NCBI GenBank assembly: GCA_016935775.1 | Contig: JAFGQF010000225.1 | Location: 1-8,465 of the forward strand | From: Caldifarciminota bacterium | GTDB lineage: Bacteria; Hydrothermota; Tepidihabitantia; Tepidihabitantales; Tepidihabitantaceae | Direction: 5' to 3' | DNA: 8,465 nucleotides | In this document: in pieces, positions 1 to 5,827 of the stretch | Numbering within the stretch: the stretch's first letter is position 1 | Layout of the letters: each line of letters opens with the position of its first letter | The notes under the pieces: generated by a model | The model's database searches: none | What the model was told of the DNA's origin: nothing | What the model saw: the letters and a program-made list of their open reading frames with translations, nothing else | Translations under genes and position numbers: made by a program

Positions 1-851
1 ACCCCGGGCAGCGCGACCGGGAAATCAATCCCGGCTGCGGCGAACGCCTCCTCGTAGCGCCGGGCGATCGCCGCGCGCCGTTCCCAGAGCGCTTCGAGCC
101 GGTCCAGCTGGGGCAGCAGCAGGGCGGCCTGGATGTCGGACAGGTTGGCCTTGTAGCCGGGTTCAGCCATATCCCAGTGCCGGTAGTGTTCGTGGCGGGA
201 GAGCGCCGACTTGGACATGCCGTGCAGCCGGAGCACCGCCAGCCGTTCGGCCAGCTGGTCGTCGTTGGTCGCCACCGCGCCGCCTTCGCCGCAGGTGAGG
301 TTCTTGGTGGCGTAGAAGCTGAAGGCGGCGGCGTCGCCGACCTGGCCGGGACGGGCGCCGTCGCGGATTCCCTCGACGCAGTGGGCCGAGTCCTCGAGCA
401 CGCGGACGCCGTAGCGATCAGCCAGCGCGCGCAGGGCGCGGGTGTCCGTCATCTGGCCGTAGAGGTGAACCGGCATCACCGCCCGGACACGGCGGTCGCG
501 CCGGAGGATGCCCTCGACCATCTCCAAGTCAATCAGCGCGGTGGCGCGGTCCACGTCGCAGAAGACCGGCTCACCGCCGGCGTGGAGCACGACATTGGGG
601 CTGGCGACAAAAGTCATCGCCGGGACGATGACCCGGTCGTCGGGGCCGATGCCCCAGGTCTTGAGCGTCAGGAACAGCGCGTCGGTGCAGGACGACAGCC
701 CGATGACGTGCCGGACGCCGAGGTAGTCGGCAAACCGCCGTTCGAATTCGGCCGCGCGCGGCCCGGTGGTCAGGAAGACGCTGTCCAGTGTCTCGGCGAC
801 AGAGCGCTTCTCGGCGTCGCCGAGCGAATGGCGGTAGAACTCGACTTTCAT
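1..851 (-). CDS. DegT/DnrJ/EryC1/StrS-family PLP sugar aminotransferase, ArnB-like (3' end cut by window edge)
   Basis: Cytosolic PLP enzyme expected to transaminate a 4-keto (or 3-keto) nucleotide sugar, usually with glutamate as amino donor. I translated 283 residues from the ATG at 851-849; the reading frame is open to base 1. Visible motifs: TTGP (28-31); SSCTDALF (53-60), the cofactor-phosphate region; EDSAH (153-157), with Asp154 in the position that contacts the PLP pyridine nitrogen; FSFYATKNLTCGEGG (177-191), where Lys183 is the Schiff-base lysine; and GYKANLSDIQAA (232-243). Family members are about 370-390 residues, so roughly 90-100 C-terminal residues lie outside. The His after DSA and the ATKNLTCGEGG motif resemble ArnB/PseC-type 4-aminotransferases more than FdtB-type enzymes, which usually have Gln there. 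The start overlaps the stop of the upstream glycosyltransferase as ATGA, without a clear Shine-Dalgarno, which implies translational coupling. Family is certain; the substrate is not determined. Confidence 0.93.
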   Translation of the reverse strand, partial: MKVEFYRHSLGDAEKRSVAETLDSVFLTTGPRAAEFERRFADYLGVRHVIGLSSCTDALFLTLKTWGIGPDDRVIVPAMTFVASPNVVLHAGGEPVFCDVDRATALIDLEMVEGILRRDRRVRAVMPVHLYGQMTDTRALRALADRYGVRVLEDSAHCVEGIRDGARPGQVGDAAAFSFYATKNLTCGEGGAVATNDDQLAERLAVLRLHGMSKSALSRHEHYRHWDMAEPGYKANLSDIQAALLLPQLDRLEALWERRAAIARRYEEAFAAAGIDFPVALPG

Positions 852-1801
852 TGTTGTTCGTCGCGGCCGGCGCTGCCAGCGGTGTTGACCATCTCCTTCA
901 AGACGTAGAGCGGACGGCGCTTGGTTTCCGAGAAGGTGCGTTCGAGGTAGATGCCGACGATGCCGAGCGTCGCGATGATGATCCCGCCGATGAAGTAGAG
1001 CGAGACGATCAGGCTGCTCCAGCCCGGGACCGCGACCCGGTGGACCAGGGCCCGGACGACGACGAAGCCGCCGTAGAGGAACGCCAGCCCGGCGATGAAA
1101 AAGCCGAGCCGGACGGTCAGGGCCAGCGGCTTGTCGGAGTAGGCGACGATCGCCGACTTTGCCAGCAGCCAGCGCCGGCGCAGCGAGTAGGACGTGCGGC
1201 CGGCGGCCCGCTGGTCGTGCCGGACCGGCAGCTTGGCGGTCGGGAATCCCAGCCAGTCGGTCATCCCGCCGAGGAAGCGGAGTTGCTCGCGCATCCGGCG
1301 CAGATTCTCGACGACCCGCCGCGACATCACCCGGAAAGTGCCGACCTGTTCGTCCCGGACCATCCCGGTGAAGTAGCTGAAGACGCGGGCGAACACCCAC
1401 GAGGTCAGGCGCGACGGCAACGGGTGCCGGCGCCGGCCGCGCTGAGCCAGCACTACGTCGTAGCCTTCCCGCGCGCGGGCCAGCAGCCGGGGTATCTCCT
1501 CGGGCCGGTCCTGCAGGTCGGCGTCCATTATCACCACCCAGTCGCCGTCGCAGTGGTCGAGGCCGGCGGTGATGCCGTGGTGCTGGCCGAAGTTGCGGCT
1601 CAGCCGCAGTCCCCTGACCCGGTTGTCCTGCGCGGCGAGGCCGGCAATCACGGTCCAGGAGTTGTCGCGACTGCCGTCGTCGACGAAGACGATTTCGTGC
1701 CGGTCGGTTAGGGCCGCGAGCGTGTCGGTCAGCCGGGCGTGGAGTTCCCGAAGACAGGAGTCTTCATTGTAGACGGGAACGACAACCGAGATACTCGCCA
1801 T
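848..1801 (-). CDS. Family 2 glycosyltransferase with two C-terminal TM helices (ArnC/GtrB/DPM1-like polyprenyl-phosphate glycosyltransferase)
   Basis: Predicted to transfer a sugar from a nucleotide donor to undecaprenyl (polyprenyl) phosphate on the inner membrane face. The 317 residues give a GT-A domain followed by two membrane segments, the normal size and layout of the ArnC/GtrB group. Visible: VVVPVYNED (6-14); FVDDGSRDNS (39-48), with the nucleotide-binding Asp pair; MDADLQDRPEE (92-102), with the metal-binding DAD at 93-95; the RxxGRTSY segment (198-205), equivalent to the GxSKY-type motif of the family; and hydrophobic segments at about 228-252 and 264-287, followed by a basic tail. 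It is the first gene of a leftward operon: its TGA (850-848) overlaps the ATG of the aminotransferase. The leader is about 25 nt from a good promoter at 1833-1860; no strong Shine-Dalgarno is seen before the ATG. Partnership with an ArnB-like aminotransferase and, divergently, a GT-C transferase fits the ArnC role, but GtrB-like glucosyl transfer is an alternative. Confidence 0.92.
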   Translation of the reverse strand: MASISVVVPVYNEDSCLRELHARLTDTLAALTDRHEIVFVDDGSRDNSWTVIAGLAAQDNRVRGLRLSRNFGQHHGITAGLDHCDGDWVVIMDADLQDRPEEIPRLLARAREGYDVVLAQRGRRRHPLPSRLTSWVFARVFSYFTGMVRDEQVGTFRVMSRRVVENLRRMREQLRFLGGMTDWLGFPTAKLPVRHDQRAAGRTSYSLRRRWLLAKSAIVAYSDKPLALTVRLGFFIAGLAFLYGGFVVVRALVHRVAVPGWSSLIVSLYFIGGIIIATLGIVGIYLERTFSETKRRPLYVLKEMVNTAGSAGRDEQQ

Positions 1802-1832
1802 GGCTGGTCAGCTGTTCTTCACGACAAGAGCG

Positions 1833-1860
1833 ATATTAGGATACGGGCGGTTGCTGTCAA
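1833..1860 (-). promoter_or_regulatory. Predicted sigma70-type promoter of the glycosyltransferase-aminotransferase operon
   Basis: On the minus strand a perfect TTGACA (-35, 1860-1855) is followed by a 16-bp spacer and TAATAT (-10, 1838-1833; 4 of 6 consensus bases, including the first two and the last). The predicted start of transcription, near 1826, leaves a leader of about 25 nt before the ATG at 1801. The -35 lies inside the inverted repeat at 1846-1865. Confidence 0.62.
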
Positions 1861-1865
1861 CCGCC
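1846..1865. promoter_or_regulatory. Perfect 8-bp inverted repeat in the divergent promoter region (operator candidate)
   Basis: GGCGGTTG (1846-1853) is followed by a 4-base centre and CAACCGCC (1858-1865), a perfect dyad. It covers the leftward -35 box (1855-1860) and lies 7 bp upstream of the rightward -35 (1873-1878), so a bound protein could affect both promoters. It could also form a hairpin, but it is upstream of both predicted transcript starts and so should not be transcribed from either. Operator function is inference; no regulator gene for it is identified. Confidence 0.4.
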
Positions 1866-1872
1866 GGCGCGC

Positions 1873-1900
1873 TTGACTCCCGACCGACCGGTTCCATAAT
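1873..1900 (+). promoter_or_regulatory. Predicted sigma70-type promoter of the GT-C membrane protein gene
   Basis: TTGACT (-35, 1873-1878; 5 of 6) is followed by a 16-bp spacer and CATAAT (-10, 1895-1900; 5 of 6). The expected start, near 1907, gives a leader of about 23 nt before the ATG at 1930. The -35 box is only 12 bp from the -35 box of the opposing promoter, so the two are back to back. Confidence 0.62.
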
Positions 1901-1929
1901 CTGCCGCGACCGGCCGCAGTAGCACTTCA

Positions 1930-4209
1930 ATGCCGACGGTACCCGCCGCTACTCCCTCGTCCATCAGCCCGCCGGCTGACGGCTGGCCCGGGCGTTACTA
2001 CCGGGCGACCGTTCTCGTGCTCATCGGGCTGGGGCTGGTGCTGCGGGCCATCGTCGCGGCCGCGACCCACCTCGCACCCGGCGAGGCGCTGAACCTTCTT
2101 TCGATGAGCCAGCCGGCCGCCGCCGACCTGTTCGCCGGCCCGGCCGCGGGCCAGCAGCCGGTGTATCTCTGGTTGGTCCGGCTGGCCGGCGGGCCGCGCC
2201 TTCCCGACCTGCTGTTGCGGCTGCCGGCGGTGATTGCCGGCACCGCGGCGCTGTGGTTCGCGCACCGCTGGTTGTTGTCGGCGTTCGGCCGGCGGGCAGC
2301 GCTCGCCGGCCTGCTGGTGATGGCGCTCGCGCCCGCCGCGGCAATCCAGTCGGCCGCGGCCCAGGGTTTCGCGTTCGTGCCGCTGTTCGCCGCCATCGCC
2401 CTCCACCTGCTTGAGCGGGGTCGCCGCGAGAACTCGCCGACGGCGCTGCTGTTGTCCGGTCTCGCGCTCTGCCCGGCGGTGGCCGCGCACGTGTCCGGGA
2501 CGTGGTTCGCGGTCGGCTTCGGCGTCTATGCCGGGATGCTGCTGGCGCGGCCCGGCAGCGCCCGGCTGATGCGCGCCTGGGTTGCCGGCCAGGCGGCGGC
2601 GCTCGTCCTGGCCCTGGTGCTCTACCTGCGACCGGGAGTCTACCCGGTTCTCGGGTTGCTCGACGAGCCGGCCTTCGGCGCCCGGTTCGTGCTCGGGCAG
2701 GACGGGGTGCTGGAGTTCATCGCCCGGCGCACGGTCGGCTGGTTCGCGAGCGCATTCGGGTGCGCGGTTGCCGGCTGGCCGGTGCTGGTCGCCTTCCTGG
2801 CCGGCGCGGGCATCCTGGTGGCGAGATGGTTGCGCGGCGCGCGTTCCGACCGGGACCGGCTCGCGCGGGCGCTGGCGCTGGCGGCGCCGTTCGTGGTGGC
2901 GTGGCTGGCGGCGATGTTCCGGCTTTCGGCGTTCGGCGCCGGCTCGACGATGGCCTGGCTGGTTATCTTTGCCGCGGCCGGCATCGGGGTGCTGGCGGCG
3001 GCGGCCGGCGGGCGGCAATACCGGCCGGCGCTGGCCGTGGCCGGCCTGTTGCTGGCGCTGGGCAACCTGGGGCCCGGCGGCATTGTCACGCGACTGCGGC
3101 AGTACTCGCGGGCCGGGGTTGTCCGGGCGGCCGCGCATGCCCGGGAGCAGACGGGCGCGCCGGTGCTGGCCGACGGCCGGACGCAGTTGCTGCTGCAGCG
3201 CTACCTGCCCGGCAGTTTCGACCTGCCGGCGGACAGCTCGCACCTGGTTTGCCGCGCCGGGCCGGCCACGGTGGTGAGTCCTCGGCAGCGCTGGGCGTTC
3301 TCAGCCGACAGCCTGAACGCTGACCTGTCGCGGTTCACCGATGCGTTCGGCGTGCCGGGCGGCACGCGCGCGACCGTTGTTTCGGGACGGCGCGGGGAGA
3401 GGCTGGACCTGGAGCTGGCATCGCGGCTGGACGTGCGCTACGACGGCGCGCTGGTGTTCGGCCATTTCGTGGCGCTGCCGGTGCCGGTGACGGATGACCG
3501 GGTGATTGCCCGGGTTGCCCGGGCCGGGGCCGCCCGTTCGGCAGGGTTCCGGACGGTTCTCTGGCCGACCCCGGTGCTCTCCGATTCGGCGGTCGAGGTC
3601 GGATCCGAGCTCGCGCCGGCGGTCGTCAGCTACCGGATGCTGCTTGGCGCGATCGGCCGGCGCGGGGCGCGCAAGTTATACGAACGCCTGCCGGCGCTGG
3701 CACTGTGGCGAGCAGGCGTGCCGGAGCCGATGCCCGACTACCTGCGGGCGATGGACGGGCACGCCGACACGGTCGTCGGGCCGTGGCGGTTCGAACTGCT
3801 CGCCCGGGATTCAGCCGGGACGATGGCGGCTTTCCGGGTCAGCTCGCCCGCCGGCGCGGCGGTTGACTCGCTGGTCCGGCTGGCGGTGGAGAGCGTCGGC
3901 GAGCCGGCGCGGACGGCACTGCTGCCCGACGAGTTCGTCACCCCGGGAATCCGCGTGCTGGCCGGCGACGCGGCGGAGGGCGTGTTGATGTACTCCGAGT
4001 TTCGTCAGTCGATGAGGCGCGAAGGCGTCCGGCTGGCGGATTTCCTGCCCGTCCTGGCGTTCTGGTGGTTCGGCGACCCGGCCTGGCACGACCCGGTGAT
4101 GCGGCAGATGGATTCGGCGGCCGATTTCCGGTCGGGCAGCTATCGCTTCACCCTGCTGGCCACCGATCCGGACACGGTCGCAGGCGTCTACCTGATACAG
4201 TTGAGATAG
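1930..4209 (+). CDS. GT-C superfamily (PMT_2/ArnT-like) integral membrane glycosyltransferase with a duplicated C-terminal domain
   Basis: Likely uses a lipid-phosphate-linked sugar on the outer face of the inner membrane. Residues 1-24 are a Pro/Ala-rich cytosolic leader. Hydrophobic segments then run from about 26-45 to 366-380, about ten helices in all. The first long loop (46-75) holds APGEALNLL, with Glu52 where the family has its catalytic Asp/Glu, then GQQPVYLWLVRL (74-85), which resembles the xxPxYxxLxR motif of GT39/GT83-type proteins. From about residue 385 the protein is soluble (about 375 residues), larger than many relatives; it contains two related copies at 541-636 and 661-756. 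The start is the ATG 29 bp after a good -10; no Shine-Dalgarno is apparent. It is divergent from an ArnC-like transferase, which could supply its lipid-linked donor. Ala/Arg/Gly content is very high, as expected at this GC. The GT-C assignment is fairly firm; substrate and acceptor are unknown. No DxE pair is visible in the first loop, so the catalytic residue is tentative. Confidence 0.85.
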   Translation: MPTVPAATPSSISPPADGWPGRYYRATVLVLIGLGLVLRAIVAAATHLAPGEALNLLSMSQPAAADLFAGPAAGQQPVYLWLVRLAGGPRLPDLLLRLPAVIAGTAALWFAHRWLLSAFGRRAALAGLLVMALAPAAAIQSAAAQGFAFVPLFAAIALHLLERGRRENSPTALLLSGLALCPAVAAHVSGTWFAVGFGVYAGMLLARPGSARLMRAWVAGQAAALVLALVLYLRPGVYPVLGLLDEPAFGARFVLGQDGVLEFIARRTVGWFASAFGCAVAGWPVLVAFLAGAGILVARWLRGARSDRDRLARALALAAPFVVAWLAAMFRLSAFGAGSTMAWLVIFAAAGIGVLAAAAGGRQYRPALAVAGLLLALGNLGPGGIVTRLRQYSRAGVVRAAAHAREQTGAPVLADGRTQLLLQRYLPGSFDLPADSSHLVCRAGPATVVSPRQRWAFSADSLNADLSRFTDAFGVPGGTRATVVSGRRGERLDLELASRLDVRYDGALVFGHFVALPVPVTDDRVIARVARAGAARSAGFRTVLWPTPVLSDSAVEVGSELAPAVVSYRMLLGAIGRRGARKLYERLPALALWRAGVPEPMPDYLRAMDGHADTVVGPWRFELLARDSAGTMAAFRVSSPAGAAVDSLVRLAVESVGEPARTALLPDEFVTPGIRVLAGDAAEGVLMYSEFRQSMRREGVRLADFLPVLAFWWFGDPAWHDPVMRQMDSAADFRSGSYRFTLLATDPDTVAGVYLIQLR
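3550..3837 (+). repeat. Internal protein repeat, copy A (residues 541-636 of the GT-C protein)
   Basis: First of two degenerate tandem copies in the soluble C-terminal region. It starts with RTVLWP, has Tyr568 and RRGAR (577-581), and ends with a conserved block: LPALALW (587-593), G596, P598, RAMD (606-609), AD (612-613), G617, RF (620-621), LLA (623-625) and D627. Over residues 587-627, 19 of 41 positions are identical to copy B with no gap. The first half (541-586) is weaker, about 10 of 46. Confidence 0.75.
3910..4197 (+). repeat. Internal protein repeat, copy B (residues 661-756 of the GT-C protein)
   Basis: Second copy, offset by 120 residues in its first half and 119 in its second half (one-residue indel near 586/705). 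It starts with RTALLP, has Tyr688 and G699-V-R701, then LPVLAFW (706-712), G715, P717, RQMD (725-728), AD (731-732), G736, RF (739-740), LLA (742-744) and D746. It ends three residues before the stop. The DNA copies are diverged, so this is an old duplication and not an assembly error. Confidence 0.75.
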
Positions 4210-4230
4210 CCCTGGTCCCTGCCCGGGCGG

Positions 4231-5517
4231 TCAGGACGCCGGCAGGCTGGCGGCGCGATAGTACCGGGCCGAGCGTCCGCGGCCGCGCAGGACGAGCTCG
4301 CCGCGCCTGACCAGCCTGGCGAGCAGGTAGCCGGACTGGTGCGGGCTGAGCCGGAGCAGGGTGCGGACGATTTCGTTGGTGACAAAGCGCTTGTCCTCGG
4401 GCATCTCGTCCAGGTATTCGAGGATGGTCGCCTCGGCGAACTTCGCCTCGGCCCGCTGGAAGACCCGGTAGCTGACGCTCTTGCGCAGCCTCGAGTAGAC
4501 TTTCTTGCTGAGCCGGTAGACCCGGCCTTTCTTCTGGCCGAACGGCTCCAGTAGGCCCCGGACCGACATCGAGTTGATGACCTCACGCGCTTCGTACTCG
4601 CCGCGCTGGAGGATGCGCACCGCCTCGCCGAGGTCGATTTCCCGGTTGCGCTTGAGCCAGCTGAGCACCAGCAGGTCGTGGAGGGTGAGCTCCCGGCCTT
4701 CCTTCTGCTCGCCGGCGACGAACCGGGCAAAGCTGTCGTCCACGCCCGGCCCGGCCTCGGTGCGGCCGCTCCTGAGGATGACGCGCACGTAGTCGGCCCC
4801 GGCCTCGTAGCCGGGCGGCTCCTTGCCGTACGACAGCATCACGTGGAACATCCGCTTGACGCCCATCCCGGCCCGCTCGACCAGCCGGACGCGCTGGAGG
4901 ATTTCGGCCAGCAGGCGGTTGCGGGTTATCGGCTCGTGGCCGAGGACGTTGTCGGGGTTGACGCCGCCGAAGAAGCCGCCCGGGCTGGCGATTTCGACCC
5001 GGTCCGGGAAGTGGCGCAGGTAGACCGGCGCGGGCAGCGAGTAGTCGCGGTGGGTGAAGGCGTTGACGAGCGCCTCGCGGCAGACCTCTTCGGGGAAGTC
5101 GGGAATCTCGAAGTGGAACAGGCCCATCTTCAAGGTGAAGATGCGGTTGTGGGCCTCGAGCGCGGAGCTGAACTGCTCGAGCAGGGCGAGGAGCGGCCGG
5201 CGCGAGTCCACCCTCCGGTCGTACTCGGTGTCGGATTTCATCTGCAGGTAGACCGCCTCGTGGCCGGGAAGCTCGCGGCGCAGGGCGGCCTCGGTTCCGA
5301 CGAGCAGGAGGCCGGCGACGGTCAGCCGGTTGCCGTCGGCCGGCGCCAGGGCGCCGAGGCGCAGGAGCAGTTCGTCGTCGCTGAACCCGAGCAGGGACGA
5401 GCCGGGTTCCTTGGCACCGAGAATGCGGCGCAGACGCTCGACCTCGAGCCGGTCCACCGCCTCGGTTCCGAGGTCCAGCGTCCGGCTTGAGAAGTCGGCG
5501 AACGCGCCCGCTTCCAT
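4231..5517 (-). CDS. COG2865-type ATP-binding/winged-helix putative regulator, lacking the AlbA_2 domain
   Basis: 428 residues. The order seen is a linker region (1-65), an LTVAGLLLVG stretch (65-74), a GHKL-type ATPase core (HATPase_c_4-like) and C-terminal winged-helix regions. ATP-site motifs: REALVNAFTHRDYS (147-160, N box with Glu148 and Asn152); DRVEIASPGGF (172-182, first Gly box); RNRLLAEIL (199-207); VERAGMGVKRMF (213-224, second Gly box). Winged-helix-like segments are at about 276-336 and 360-421. Family members usually begin with a 120-150 residue AlbA_2/Schlafen domain; here the protein starts where that domain would end. An in-frame TGA 33-31 bases upstream of the ATG, inside the -35 box, rules out a longer form, and the upstream DNA shows no AlbA_2 remnant. 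There is no Shine-Dalgarno; a strong promoter ends 6 bp before the ATG. It is convergent with the GT-C gene, 21 bp apart, with no obvious terminator between. The cellular target is unknown; a role in the sugar pathway is not implied by sequence. Confidence 0.88.
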   Translation of the reverse strand: MEAGAFADFSSRTLDLGTEAVDRLEVERLRRILGAKEPGSSLLGFSDDELLLRLGALAPADGNRLTVAGLLLVGTEAALRRELPGHEAVYLQMKSDTEYDRRVDSRRPLLALLEQFSSALEAHNRIFTLKMGLFHFEIPDFPEEVCREALVNAFTHRDYSLPAPVYLRHFPDRVEIASPGGFFGGVNPDNVLGHEPITRNRLLAEILQRVRLVERAGMGVKRMFHVMLSYGKEPPGYEAGADYVRVILRSGRTEAGPGVDDSFARFVAGEQKEGRELTLHDLLVLSWLKRNREIDLGEAVRILQRGEYEAREVINSMSVRGLLEPFGQKKGRVYRLSKKVYSRLRKSVSYRVFQRAEAKFAEATILEYLDEMPEDKRFVTNEIVRTLLRLSPHQSGYLLARLVRRGELVLRGRGRSARYYRAASLPAS

Positions 5518-5523
5518 CGGGCC

Positions 5524-5551
5524 ATCATAGTCGGTCAGCCGGGCCAGTCAA
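5524..5551 (-). promoter_or_regulatory. Predicted promoter giving a leaderless mRNA for the COG2865-type gene
   Basis: The minus strand reads TTGACT (-35, 5551-5546; 5 of 6), a 16-bp spacer, then TATGAT (-10, 5529-5524; 5 of 6). Only six bases (GGCCCG) separate the -10 from the ATG at 5517, so the predicted transcription start is at or next to the A of the start codon. No Shine-Dalgarno could be transcribed, which agrees with leaderless translation. Confidence 0.6.
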
Positions 5552-5827
5552 TCGGTCGGGCCCGTGGTCGCCGGGCGGCCGGTTCCGGTCCTGACGCGCG
5601 GCCCGGTTGCCGCCGTCGGATGCCGGTTCGATTCGTCGCTGCCCTGCCGGCTCGGGGAGAGTCTCAAGTGGCCGTTGAGCAGCGACCTGGGACGGCGGGT
5701 CACCGTTCCGCCGGCCGGGGCCGTCGGTTTCGAACTCTGCCCGCGTCTGTGAAGGGGGGTCACCCCCCGGGTGACCCGCAAGGCCACCGTGCCGCCGGTC
5801 GCCGACGGCGAGGTTGTCGGGACCGGG
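5552..5827. other. Non-coding intergenic stretch between rmlB and the COG2865-type gene
   Basis: No ORF here resembles a protein; the short frames on both strands are Arg/Pro/Gly-rich, as GC-rich DNA produces by chance. Contents: a GC-rich hairpin at 5757-5777 and three GGTNACC heptamers (5698-5704, 5758-5764, 5770-5776). Two T-arm-like strings (near 5625 and 5730) lack pairing stems and are not tRNA. I see no remnant of an AlbA_2 domain or of rmlD. Confidence 0.6.
5757..5777 (-). terminator. GC-rich hairpin downstream of rmlB (possible terminator without a U tract)
   Basis: GGGTCACCC (5757-5765) and GGGTGACCC (5769-5777) form a perfect 9-bp stem with a 3-base loop, about 50 bp past the rmlB stop. 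A competing stem pairs G5754-5759 with C5763-5768. The transcript from rmlB continues as CCCTTCAC, with no U-run, so intrinsic termination would be weak; a pause site, an RNA 3'-end stabiliser or a protein-binding dyad are alternatives. Confidence 0.4.

Noticed and set aside
788..1711. 307-residue plus-strand open frame opposite the glycosyltransferase, and the 243-residue one at 177-908 opposite the aminotransferase
   Set aside because: Both are antisense to genes with complete family motifs and contain no domain signal of their own.
1846..1865. Inverted repeat as an intrinsic terminator
   Set aside because: It lies upstream of both predicted transcript starts, overlaps a -35 box and has no T-run; an operator is more plausible.
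1927..3243. 438-residue minus-strand open frame opposite the GT-C gene
   Set aside because: It is Arg/Gln/Pro/Gly-rich without any recognisable motif and lies antisense to a gene with clear membrane helices; a typical GC-rich shadow frame.
4210..4230. Bidirectional terminator between the convergent GT-C and COG2865-type genes
   Set aside because: Only a loop-less GCCCGGGC palindrome is present, with no hairpin followed by a T-run on either strand.
5618..5740. tRNA T-arm-like strings (GGTTCGATTC near 5625, TTTCGAAC near 5730)
   Set aside because: The flanking bases do not pair into a 5-bp T stem, and no acceptor, D or anticodon arm could be found around either.
5548..5787. Remnant of an AlbA_2 domain upstream of the COG2865-type gene (frameshifted gene)
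   Set aside because: The 79-residue minus-strand frame is Arg/Pro/Thr-rich with no AlbA_2-like motif, and the downstream gene has its own well-placed promoter.
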